Notes: generated by a model from the letters alone, not told the origin. A stretch of DNA of 14,775 bases from an uncultured Bacteroidota bacterium (GCA_903913355.1 CAIWKU010000491.1:1-14775), one strand, 5' to 3'; positions 7,583 to 13,796 are shown, counted from the stretch's first letter. Numbers and translations: made by a program.

Positions 7583-8299
7583 TTAGCTTACCAGCGTCCC
7601 TACATTCATGCCTTCTACCACTTTCATCAGGTTTCCCGGCTTGTTCATGTCGAATACAATTATCGGTAATTTATTCTCCATACAAAGCGTAAAAGCGGTC
7701 ATATCCATCACTTTCAGATTCCGGCTAATGCATTCTTCAAAGCTGATCTTATCATATTTAGTAGCTGTAGGATCTTTCTCGGGGTCGGCGGTATATACCC
7801 CATCCACGCGGGTTCCTTTCAAAATTACATCCGCTTTCATTTCAATGGCGCGTAAAGAGCCGGCTGTATCTGTAGTAAAATAAGGGTTACCGGTACCTGC
7901 GCCAAATATCACTACCCTGCCCTTTTCCAGGTGTCGAAGGGCCTTTCTGCGTATATAGGGTTCGGCTACCTGTTCCATATTAATGGCAGACTGTAACCGG
8001 GTATACACGCCAATTTTTTCCAGCATGGCCTGCATGGCCATAGCATTGATTACTGTGGCCAGCATACCCATATAGTCACCATGGGCTCTTTCAATACCAC
8101 TATCCGCTTCATTCATCCCGCGGTAAATATTACCACCCCCGATTACGATGGCCACTTGAACACCCAGGTCGGTTACCAGTTTAATATCATGTGCATATTG
8201 CTCAATAATCTTTGGATTAAAGGGATCACCATTTCTTTGATCACCTAACAGAGCTTCACCGGATAATTTGAGCAGGATGCGTTTGAACTTTGGAAGCAT
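7583..8299 (-). CDS. pyrH: UMP kinase
   Basis: Cytosolic amino-acid-kinase-fold enzyme phosphorylating UMP to UDP with ATP, an early step of pyrimidine nucleotide supply. Start chosen at 8299 (MLPKFKRILLKLSGEALLG, 238 aa), which matches the family's length; the open frame extends 28 codons further to 8383, but that part runs into the tsf terminator region. Motifs: KLSGEAL near 11-16 with K11, GGGNIYRG near 54-61, D75 in GDYMGMLATVINAMAM, the GAGTGNPYFTTDTA nucleotide region (133-146), VDGVYTADPEKDPTA, and KVMDMTAFTLCMENKLPI. It lies beyond the terminator that closes tsf, so it probably has its own promoter in the gap of about 70 bp, although I cannot see a convincing one. The gene itself is unambiguous. 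Confidence 0.97.
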   Translation of the reverse strand: MLPKFKRILLKLSGEALLGDQRNGDPFNPKIIEQYAHDIKLVTDLGVQVAIVIGGGNIYRGMNEADSGIERAHGDYMGMLATVINAMAMQAMLEKIGVYTRLQSAINMEQVAEPYIRRKALRHLEKGRVVIFGAGTGNPYFTTDTAGSLRAIEMKADVILKGTRVDGVYTADPEKDPTATKYDKISFEECISRNLKVMDMTAFTLCMENKLPIIVFDMNKPGNLMKVVEGMNVGTLVS

Positions 8300-8368
8300 G
8301 TGGATGGAAGATTTACTGCAAATAACCTGATTTTTTAACCAAATGCCAAGACAATTGATAATCAAGCC

Positions 8369-8397
8369 AAAAAAAGGGAACACAAATGTGTTCCCTT
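8369..8397 (-). terminator. Rho-independent terminator after tsf
   Basis: AAGGGAACAC (8374-8383) and GTGTTCCCTT (8388-8397) form a perfect 10-bp stem with loop AAAT. On the minus strand the stem runs directly into a seven-T tract (plus-strand A's at 8369-8375). It lies 25 nt past the tsf stop and marks the end of the ribosomal-protein transcript before pyrH. Confidence 0.85.
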
Positions 8398-8422
8398 CTA
8401 AAATATAGTGCTTGCGGGTATA

Positions 8423-9271
8423 TTATCCCAGTGCTACTCTCTTAAATTCAGTCACTTTCAGGTCGGCACCTACGCTTTTCAGGTAATCACCCACACTCAT
8501 GCCGCCATCTTTTACAAAAGCCTGGGCCAGCAGGGTCTGTTCCTTAAAGAAAGCATTCAGTTTACCTTCAGCGATCTTAGCGATCATTTCATCAGGTTTA
8601 CCGGCCATTTTAGGATCTGCTTTCATGGTTTCAACCACAATCGCTCTTTCTCTTTCAATGGTTTCAGCAGGTATGCTGGCGGCATCAACTGCCAAAGGAT
8701 TCATAGCCGCAATCTGCATAGCCACATCTTTTCCTGCTTCAGGAGCAGCAGCGGTAAGTCCAACCAGAACCCCCATTCTATTGCTTCCATGAATATAAGA
8801 AGCTACAAAAGGTGCATCTACTCTTTCAAATTTAGATACGCCGATTTTTTCACCGATAGAAGCCAGTTTATCATTGATCAGGTCGGCCACTTTTGCGCCG
8901 TTGATCACTACTTCATTCAATTCTTCAGCACTCTTCACATTATTAGCTACTGCTGCATCAGCAATACTCTGCGCAAAAGCAACAAAGTCTGCATTCTTAG
9001 AAACGAAATCTGTTTCACAACTGATACAAACCACAAAACCGGTTGTATGATCAGCCGATGTTTTCGCTAAAACCACCCCTTCTTTCGCTTCACGATCACT
9101 GCGTTTAGCAGCTACTTTCTGACCCTGTTTGCGTAACCAATCGATAGCCGCTTCAAAATCACCATTGGTTTCTGTTAATGCTTTTCTGCAATCCATCATC
9201 CCTGCACCAGTTGCCTGACGCAATTTATTGATATCAGCAGCTGTAATCGTTGCTGTTGTTCCCGTAGACAT
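8423..9271 (-). CDS. tsf: translation elongation factor Ts
   Basis: Guanine-nucleotide exchange factor that regenerates EF-Tu-GTP. The 282-residue product has the N-terminal UBA-like module (ITAADINKLRQATGAGMMDC, then KALTETNGDFEAAIDWLRKQG), the SDREAKEGVV linker, and the EF-Tu-contacting TDFVSKN motif (T87-D88-F89-V90), followed by the two-part core domain ending in LKVTEFKRVALG. Length is normal for the family. ATG at 9271 is preceded by an A/T-rich stretch without a Shine-Dalgarno sequence, as in other genes here. It is the last gene of the rplM-rpsI-rpsB-tsf series, 110 bp after rpsB, and is followed by a strong terminator. Confidence 0.97.
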   Translation of the reverse strand: MSTGTTATITAADINKLRQATGAGMMDCRKALTETNGDFEAAIDWLRKQGQKVAAKRSDREAKEGVVLAKTSADHTTGFVVCISCETDFVSKNADFVAFAQSIADAAVANNVKSAEELNEVVINGAKVADLINDKLASIGEKIGVSKFERVDAPFVASYIHGSNRMGVLVGLTAAAPEAGKDVAMQIAAMNPLAVDAASIPAETIERERAIVVETMKADPKMAGKPDEMIAKIAEGKLNAFFKEQTLLAQAFVKDGGMSVGDYLKSVGADLKVTEFKRVALG

Positions 9272-9278
9272 GTTGTTT

Positions 9279-9369
9279 CAATTAATAATTAATAATTAGT
9301 AATTAACAATTATAGCTAATCAATTAATATCAGGGTTGCCTCCAAATATTAATTATTAATTATGAATTG
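9279..9369 (-). repeat. AT-rich inverted repeat in the rpsB-tsf gap
   Basis: The arms at 9279-9298 and 9350-9369 are inverted copies with 19 of 20 matches, each made of TTAATAATTAATAATT-like units. They enclose about 50 nt, and the element fills almost the whole rpsB-tsf gap. It would be transcribed within the ribosomal-protein mRNA and could form a long AT hairpin between rpsB and tsf. Confidence 0.6.
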
Positions 9370-9381
9370 TTAATGGCTATT

Positions 9382-10296
9382 CTATCCTCTTCCACCACCG
9401 GCATTACCACCACCACCTGCTGGGCGACGGTTACCTGGTACACGACGTTTAGGAGGACCACCTGCTCCCGGACCACCTGCTGTGTTTCCACTGCGTGATC
9501 TGCCACCTCTTGCGGCTTCAGCTTGTGCTTCAGCTTCCAGGCGACGGGCTTTGGTTTCATTCTCATTATGAGAATCGTCTGATTCTTCTTCATCTTTAGA
9601 AGCCTGGCGCTCGGTTAAACCTTCCGCGATAGCAGCTATGATGTAGTTGGTAATAATGGCAATTGATTTGGTTGCATCATCATTGGCAGGAATAGCGAAA
9701 TCCACTTTATTAGGATCGCAGTTTGTATCTACCATACCAAATGTGGTGATGCCTAAACGTTTTGCTTCAGATAAAGCAATATGCTCATGGCCAATATCAA
9801 CCAGGAATAAAGCGGCTGGTAAACGACCCAGCTGGGCAATACCGCCCAATACTTTTTCCATTTTTTCTTTATCGCGACTTAAAGTCAGACGTTCTTTTTT
9901 AGTCAGGCTTTCTGCACTGCCATCAGCCAGCATTTTTTCAATGCTCTGCATTTTCTTTACACTCTTACGAACCGTATTGAAATTGGTTAACATACCACCC
10001 AACCAACGTTCTGTAGCATAAGGCATGTTTACACGTTTAGCGCATTCGCTAACGATTTCTTTGGCTTGTTTTTTAGTAGCCACAAACATGATCTTTTTAC
10101 CGCTCTTAGCAATCTGTTTGATAGCCGCTGCAGATTCCTGCAGGTGATCAACCGTTTTGTTCAGATCGATAATGTGGATACCTTTTTTCTCAGCAAAGAT
10201 GTAAGGCAACATCTTTGGATTCCACTTCTTTTTCAGGTGACCAAAATGTACACCAGCCTCCAGGAGTTGTTGTTGTAATGAAGTGCTATTTTCCAT
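9382..10296 (-). CDS. rpsB: 30S ribosomal protein S2, with long low-complexity C-terminal tail
   Basis: Small-subunit ribosomal protein S2. The conserved core is complete: LLEAGVHFGHLKKKWNPKM near 11-29, HIIDLNKTVDHL, FVATKKQAKE, RWLGGMLTNFNTVRKSVKKM near 97-116, LFLVDIGHEHIALSEA and GMVDTNCDPNKVDFAIPAND. The core ends near residue 231 (AAIAEGLTER). The protein then continues to 304 aa: an acidic stretch (KDEEESDD), a charged helix-like part (KARRLEAEAQAEAA), and a Gly/Arg/Pro-rich end with repeated GG and RR. Bacterial S2 is often around 240 aa, so the tail of about 70 residues is an extension. Starts at ATG 10296. It lies 102 bp after rpsI and 110 bp before tsf in the same direction. Identity is certain; the role of the tail is unknown. 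Confidence 0.97.
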   Translation of the reverse strand: MENSTSLQQQLLEAGVHFGHLKKKWNPKMLPYIFAEKKGIHIIDLNKTVDHLQESAAAIKQIAKSGKKIMFVATKKQAKEIVSECAKRVNMPYATERWLGGMLTNFNTVRKSVKKMQSIEKMLADGSAESLTKKERLTLSRDKEKMEKVLGGIAQLGRLPAALFLVDIGHEHIALSEAKRLGITTFGMVDTNCDPNKVDFAIPANDDATKSIAIITNYIIAAIAEGLTERQASKDEEESDDSHNENETKARRLEAEAQAEAARGGRSRSGNTAGGPGAGGPPKRRVPGNRRPAGGGGNAGGGRG

Positions 10297-10309
10297 TTTT
10301 AATTATTTA

Positions 10310-10388
10310 GGATTTGTTTGTGGTTGATAGTTTGCGGCTTGCTGATGGTACCTGTTGAGATAATACCCAACACCAAACAACAAACTCC
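10310..10388 (-). repeat. imperfect inverted repeat in the rpsI-rpsB gap
   Basis: The left arm (about 10310-10330, TTTGTTTGTGG-like) and the right arm (about 10365-10388, CACCAAACAACAAA-like) are imperfectly complementary, with indels. Together they take up most of the 102-bp gap. The GTTTG/CAAAC-rich composition looks like a dispersed microrepeat, not a designed regulator. Arm borders are approximate. Confidence 0.35.
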
Positions 10389-10398
10389 AAACCAAATA

Positions 10399-10788
10399 TT
10401 AACGTTTACTGAACTGGAAGCTTCTACGTGCTTTCTTGTGACCGAATTTCTTACGTTCAACACCACGTGGATCACGTTTCAGTTGTCCGGCTGCTTTCAA
10501 AATCGGACGGAACTCAGGATTTACTTCCAGCAAAGCACGGGCAATACCCAGTTTTGCCGCTTCGGCCTGACCCTTTAAACCACCACCTTGTGCATTGATA
10601 ACGATATCCAGTTTACCGACCATATCGGCCGTTTTCAATGGAGCTTCCACCTGGTTCTGTAAATAGACCAATGGGAAATACGCTTTGTAATCTTTGTCGT
10701 TAACAGTGATCTTACCATCTCCCTTGCTTACAAATACACGGGTAACGGCTTCTTTACGGCGACCAACTGCGTTTTTTTGTTTTTCCAT
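10399..10788 (-). CDS. rpsI: 30S ribosomal protein S9
   Basis: Small-subunit ribosomal protein of 129 aa whose basic C-terminus reaches towards the P site. Visible: NAVGRRKEAVTRVFV at the N-terminus, GKITVNDKDYKAYFP, the GGGLKGQAEAAKLGIARALLEVNP core, and the ending GVERKKFGHKKARRSFQFSKR with the conserved final Lys-Arg. Length and ending are canonical. ATG at 10788 has no Shine-Dalgarno sequence. It follows rplM by 74 bp in the order found in most bacteria, so the two should be co-transcribed. Confidence 0.98.
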   Translation of the reverse strand: MEKQKNAVGRRKEAVTRVFVSKGDGKITVNDKDYKAYFPLVYLQNQVEAPLKTADMVGKLDIVINAQGGGLKGQAEAAKLGIARALLEVNPEFRPILKAAGQLKRDPRGVERKKFGHKKARRSFQFSKR

Positions 10789-10862
10789 TTGTAGGTTTCT
10801 TTTAGCTAACAGCGCTTACTGCCTTTAGCATTAAAAATGTTTATTTCTGTTTCCCTGAAGGG

Positions 10863-11306
10863 TTAGAATTTTAATTCTTTAGGTTGTTGTGCACTATGTG
10901 GATGGGTAGTACCTGCATACACAAATAATTTCTTGATCATTTTACGACCCAGTCTGTTTTTAGGAAGCATGCCTTTGATGGCTCTTTCCATAATCACTTC
11001 AGGGCGACGTTTGATCAGATCTTCTGCCGCTTCTTCTTTTTTACCGCCTGGGTAACCGGAGTAATTAATGTATTGTTTATCGTGAAACTTGTTGCCTGTA
11101 AAAACAACCTTGTCCGCGTTTAAAACAATTACATAATCGCCACAGTCAACGTGTGGGGTATAATAGGCTTTGTTCTTCCCTCTGAGAACAGAAGCAATTT
11201 TCGATGCAACACGTCCTACGGTTTGATTAGTACCGTCAACTACATACCAGTTGTGCTGTACGGTAGCCGAGTTCGCATGCTTTGTGGTGAAATGAAGTTT
11301 ACTCAT
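10863..11306 (-). CDS. rplM: 50S ribosomal protein L13
   Basis: Large-subunit ribosomal protein of 147 aa. Visible: WYVVDGTNQTVGRVASKIA near the N-terminus, RGKNKAYYTPHVDCGDYVIV, NADKVVFTGNKFHDKQY and YSGYPGG, then the conserved RRPEVIMERAIKGMLPKNRLGRKM, and the end YAGTTHPHSAQQPKELKF. ATG at 11306 is preceded by AATATT and no Shine-Dalgarno sequence. It is the first gene of the rplM-rpsI-rpsB-tsf transcript. Upstream lies a leader of 100 nt or more with two hairpins, the likely site of any control of the whole transcript. Confidence 0.98.
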   Translation of the reverse strand: MSKLHFTTKHANSATVQHNWYVVDGTNQTVGRVASKIASVLRGKNKAYYTPHVDCGDYVIVLNADKVVFTGNKFHDKQYINYSGYPGGKKEEAAEDLIKRRPEVIMERAIKGMLPKNRLGRKMIKKLFVYAGTTHPHSAQQPKELKF

Positions 11307-11402
11307 AATATTAATGTTTAAATGAGACCACGCTATCCCGTGGTTTTAAAATGGACGGCGAAGGTAGCCCTCCCACACCCAATTTTCCAACAATTTTGGA
11401 AA
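11307..11402 (-). promoter_or_regulatory. rplM operon leader with two hairpins
   Basis: On the minus strand, upstream of the rplM ATG, two small stems are visible. The proximal one is ACCACG/CGTGGT (11327-11332 with 11339-11344, 6-nt loop), 20 nt from the start codon. The distal one is TTTCCAA/TTGGAAA (11384-11390 with 11396-11402, 5-nt loop). L13 operons in several phyla are controlled by leader RNAs, so an autoregulatory role is possible; I cannot match it to a known leader class from sequence alone. No confident promoter was found upstream. Confidence 0.4.
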
Positions 11403-11649
11403 GTATTTTTACTTGCACCTTTGTAACTAATTGATTTACAATAATATTTTTGTTGATAAAATATACTCTTCTTTGTAAACCGGCTGTTTTCGGGCTATTG
11501 GGCATGGGTTGCGTCGCACACTTCGGCCCTGGTGCGGGGATTCGGCTGATACTAAACCCATCTGTGTTCTCCTTACATCTGTGGCAAAAAAACCAAAAAT
11601 CAGGTAATAAGTATCTTGATGGCACTGGTCCGGCTAAAGTAATCCTACC
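11403..11649. other. gene-free stretch: AT-rich upstream region, GC-rich patch and repeat copy c
   Basis: This part of the 343-bp gap between rplM and the VOC gene holds no convincing gene. About 11403-11470 is AT-rich and should contain the rplM promoter. About 11480-11550 is distinctly GC-rich, with an odd palindrome TGCGTCGCA, and reads into repeat copy c. The small open frames across it run through the repeat and look accidental. Confidence 0.5.
11555..11585 (+). repeat. CACAGAT-type repeat, copy c (3' of the VOC gene)
   Basis: It matches copy e over 31 nt with one mismatch (C at 11576, A at 13766). It contains two CATCTGTG-like heptamers 17 nt apart, separated by TTCTCCTTA. It lies 64 nt beyond the VOC stop codon; relative to that gene it reads GCCACAGAT first, then ACACAGATG, as copies b, d and e do. 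Confidence 0.85.
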
Positions 11650-12093
11650 CTAACCAGCTTCATTTCTCTTTACCCATTCGGAATAGTTTGTTCCCTCCGG
11701 CACGCCGGTTGAACTTTCAAAATCTAGGCAATACCCATCAGGGTCCGTAAAACAAACTACCCACATATGATTGCCAACAAAAGGTTCCTGGATGTCAATA
11801 TTGTTTGCGAGAAACTCATGATATAAGCTTACTGCATCTTTACACTGAAAACAGATCGAAACACCTTTCCCTTTTTCGGTTTCCTTATATTGTTCTTTGT
11901 TGTGTAGTTCCTGCAACATAATTGAAACCCCGTCACGTTGCAACCAGCACCATTCAATTTTATCATGCGGCATCCATTTATTGGTGACAGTAAACCCAAG
12001 TTTATCAACATAAAATCGGAGCGAGACTTCCATATTCAATACCCGAAAGAATGGCACAGCCAGCTGGATATTAATATTAGATGAGGTTTCCAT
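11650..12093 (-). CDS. VOC family protein (glyoxalase/bleomycin-resistance-like)
   Basis: A 147-residue soluble protein of the vicinal-oxygen-chelate fold, which includes glyoxalase I, ring-cleaving dioxygenases and antibiotic-binding proteins. Two beta-alpha-beta-beta-beta halves are visible: VPFFRVLNMEVSLRFYVDKLGF (13-34) through VSIMLQE, and GVSICFQCKDAVSLYHEFLAN (77-97) through the ending FTDPDGYCLDFES (115-127). The DPDGY...E ending is typical of bleomycin-resistance-like members, whose final Glu can bind metal or shape the ligand pocket; a full set of metal ligands is not obvious. ATG at 12093 gives the normal length. It is one of a series of minus-strand accessory genes, with repeat copy c behind it and copy d in front. 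Substrate unknown. Confidence 0.88.
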   Translation of the reverse strand: METSSNINIQLAVPFFRVLNMEVSLRFYVDKLGFTVTNKWMPHDKIEWCWLQRDGVSIMLQELHNKEQYKETEKGKGVSICFQCKDAVSLYHEFLANNIDIQEPFVGNHMWVVCFTDPDGYCLDFESSTGVPEGTNYSEWVKRNEAG

Positions 12094-12215
12094 ATAGGAT
12101 TGTATATTTTTATAATTTACGCTTACAATTAGTGCGCTATTGTGTTCTTCTCATAGCTCTCTTTCAAATGTCTTTTCGTAAAAGAAAAATGCAGTGTCAA
12201 AATAGATAATTACTT

Positions 12216-12242
12216 CATCTGTGTTCTCCCAAAATCTGTGGC
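12216..12242 (+). repeat. CACAGAT-type repeat, copy d (3' of the DUF4369 gene)
   Basis: A 27-nt copy with the same two CATCTGTG-like heptamers 17 nt apart and the same TTCTCC after the first one. It lies 11 nt beyond the stop codon of the DUF4369 gene. AAAAATGCAGTG at 12185-12196 precedes it by 19 nt, an arrangement also found at copy e. Confidence 0.85.
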
Positions 12243-12253
12243 ACCCCCCTCCT

Positions 12254-12940
12254 TCATTCTCCAATATTCCTGTTATTCTCTTGTAAATATTTTTTGATTT
12301 TGACCGAGTAATACCATTGCCGCAGAATTGAGTTCATTCCAAAATAAATTCGTTCTAGTTTATCTAAATCCTCTTTTTCTATTAAATAAGACGATGCTTC
12401 AAATGCAGTGATATAAGAATCAGGGTTTTGAAGTGCATAGTTCCATATGATTTCTTTCCTTTTTGCGTCCAGTTCTTTTAATTGTAGGTTGAGAACAGAT
12501 TGATTTTGATTAGTTTTTTCAGTTTCCCAAACTCTATTACTCATTACATCGATAGGTCTCATTTGTATTTGAAATCTTGTAAACTCTTTCTCAACTTCAT
12601 AGCCGTCAATTCTTACGGCAGCATCAAAAAGTGAATCTTTATCTGCATGCAAAGTCATATCCCCGGCCCTTAAAAAAAAGCCAAAGTAAAACTCTCGTTT
12701 GCCAGAATTTCCTGCACCAAGATTGCAAAATTCAGGTGTTTCTGTTTTTCCGGTAACTTCAAAAAAGCCTTTTGTAATAAGTGCAGAATCAATTGTATTT
12801 GTCTGCCTATGCTTTATATAAATCCAACCCCTGTCTATCCCTTTTATCCTGCCTTTAAGAGAATACTGATTGGACTGGAAGCTTGTGAACAAACTCAGAA
12901 AAGCAAGGCAGTAAACATATATGTAAACTCTTCTGGCCAT
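12254..12940 (-). CDS. DUF4369 domain protein lacking the thioredoxin domain (probably truncated)
   Basis: A 228-residue exported protein. A signal peptide covers about residues 1-25 (hydrophobic YIYVYCLAFLSLFTSF, no lipobox Cys). The DUF4369 domain spans about 26-115 (YSLKGRIKGIDRGWIYI, ITKGFFEVTGKTETPE, FFLRAGDMTLHAD, RIDGYEVEKEF), followed by helices with NPDSYITAFEASSYL and a linker KIKKYLQENNRNIGE, where it stops. In the family this N-terminal domain usually precedes a TlpA/AhpC-type thioredoxin domain that begins with an IG-x-x-APDF motif; here the protein ends at the IGE of exactly that place. No thioredoxin remnant is visible in the 160 bp downstream. Repeat copy d starts 11 nt after the stop, so loss of the C-terminal half by a rearrangement at the repeat is likely. 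Family assignment is good; whether it still functions is unknown. Confidence 0.8.
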   Translation of the reverse strand: MARRVYIYVYCLAFLSLFTSFQSNQYSLKGRIKGIDRGWIYIKHRQTNTIDSALITKGFFEVTGKTETPEFCNLGAGNSGKREFYFGFFLRAGDMTLHADKDSLFDAAVRIDGYEVEKEFTRFQIQMRPIDVMSNRVWETEKTNQNQSVLNLQLKELDAKRKEIIWNYALQNPDSYITAFEASSYLIEKEDLDKLERIYFGMNSILRQWYYSVKIKKYLQENNRNIGE

Positions 12941-13058
12941 TGTTAATTTGTAAATGTGACTGGGCCTTTAAAATGATGGTGCCACTTAAAATTAAGAAAT
13001 TATATTGCGGAATTTCCTGCTAAGCGTTTGCTTTATTTACATCGCTACTCAAAATATA

Positions 13059-13077
13059 AACCCTGGGTTTTAGGGTT
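13059..13077 (-). terminator. weak terminator-like hairpin after the lipoprotein gene
   Basis: AACCCT (13059-13064) and AGGGTT (13072-13077) form a 6-bp stem with a 7-nt loop; on the minus strand it is followed by TATATTTT. A second imperfect stem without a T tract (AAAG/CCAG with CTGG/CTTT) lies at 13097-13118. They occupy the 199-bp gap after the lipoprotein gene, which otherwise holds nothing recognisable. Confidence 0.35.
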
Positions 13078-13139
13078 GCCTGGTTTTATTCACGATAAAG
13101 CCCAGTACCTGGCACTTTACGCAGGATGATCACACTATA

Positions 13140-13637
13140 TTACTGCGTCATGCCCGACCAATGACGATTCCGCAATTTCCAGCCTTCCGAAGTTCTATGG
13201 GCGATTGCCGTAAAATATCCATTATAAGGCATGGACTTGCCGGAAGAGTCCCTGATATCTTCATGATACAGAGCCGAAACACTTGCCCATTCATTTGTCA
13301 ACATATCAATACGAATATTACCCCATCGCAATTCAATTCCAGCGATGATTTTGACAAGCGTATGATTAATAAAATATTTTGCAGTATCTATATTGGGAAA
13401 TTCAAGCCGCCCGTTTGAAACCATAAAGAATTCGGGTGTGTTTTCAAAATAGCTAAGCCAGGCAATTGGCCCTTTCTGCGAAAGGTCTTTCACAATTGAA
13501 TGCATCATTACTTGTACACTGTCTCTGGCAAAAGAGTTCTCATGAGAGATATCTGATTTTGCCTGATTATTACAGGAAATAGCAAAAAGAAAAATCAGCA
13601 ATAGAAAATAAGGAAGCTTTCCTGTAACTATTTTCAT
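13140..13637 (-). CDS. NTF2-like (SnoaL/DUF4440-type) lipoprotein
   Basis: A 165-residue predicted lipoprotein. It begins with a signal peptide, MKIVTGKLPYFLLLIFLFAIS, followed by C22, a reasonable lipobox cysteine, and the polar stretch NNQAKSD. The mature part has the cone-shaped NTF2-like pattern: a first helix with SIVKDLSQKGPIAWLSYFE, a strand with FFMVSNGRLEF, a helix DTAKYFINHTLVKI, and three long strands ending in GYFTAIAHRTSEGWKLRNRHWS, a very common ending for SnoaL-like proteins. No catalytic set is evident; many such proteins have no known activity. ATG at 13637 gives the signal peptide directly. It is on the minus strand between the PhnB-like gene and the DUF4369 gene, and has no CACAGAT repeat behind it. 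Confidence 0.72.
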   Translation of the reverse strand: MKIVTGKLPYFLLLIFLFAISCNNQAKSDISHENSFARDSVQVMMHSIVKDLSQKGPIAWLSYFENTPEFFMVSNGRLEFPNIDTAKYFINHTLVKIIAGIELRWGNIRIDMLTNEWASVSALYHEDIRDSSGKSMPYNGYFTAIAHRTSEGWKLRNRHWSGMTQ

Positions 13638-13715
13638 GTTTCCATATTTTATATAAGCAAATCGTTAATTGGGTATTTGATCCCCTCAAAATCGTCTTTC
13701 AAGTTTCTGTGCTTG

Positions 13716-13775
13716 AAAAAAATGCAGTGACCCATCCGCTAGCTAACCCATCTGTGTTCTCCTTAAATCTGTGGC
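13716..13775 (+). repeat. CACAGAT-type repeat, copy e, with upstream GCAGTG element (3' of the PhnB-like gene)
   Basis: The repeat proper is 13745-13775, differing from copy c at one of 31 positions. AAAAAAATGCAGTG at 13716-13729 lies exactly 19 nt before the CATCTGTG core, the same spacing as at copy d, while the 19 nt between differ. It ends 21 nt before the stop-codon position of the PhnB-like gene (13797). Confidence 0.8.
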
Positions 13776-13796
13776 CCCAAAAACCTACTCAACCTC

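Noticed and set aside
8408..9070. Plus-strand open frame of 220 codons opposite tsf
   Set aside because: It is the antisense of tsf; the product is rich in Phe, His, Ser and Cys, with no domain.
9360..9593. Minus-strand open frame overlapping the 3' end of rpsB in another frame
   Set aside because: Its V/Q repeats are a frame-shifted reading of the Gly/Arg-rich S2 tail.
11480..11558. Possible tRNA or other structured RNA in the GC-rich patch
   Set aside because: A GGTGCGGGGATTCGGC segment recalls a T-arm, but no acceptor stem or anticodon arm can be drawn around it.
11450..11653. Plus-strand open frame of 67 codons in the gap upstream of rplM, with a LLGMGC sequence resembling a lipobox
   Set aside because: It runs through the GC-rich patch and repeat copy c, has no family signature, and overlaps the end of the VOC gene; the lipobox resemblance is accidental.
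11555..13775. CRISPR array or integron attC sites
   Set aside because: The repeat copies are more than 600 bp apart with genes between them, so they are not a CRISPR array, and no integron-type GTTRRRY core or integrase gene is present.
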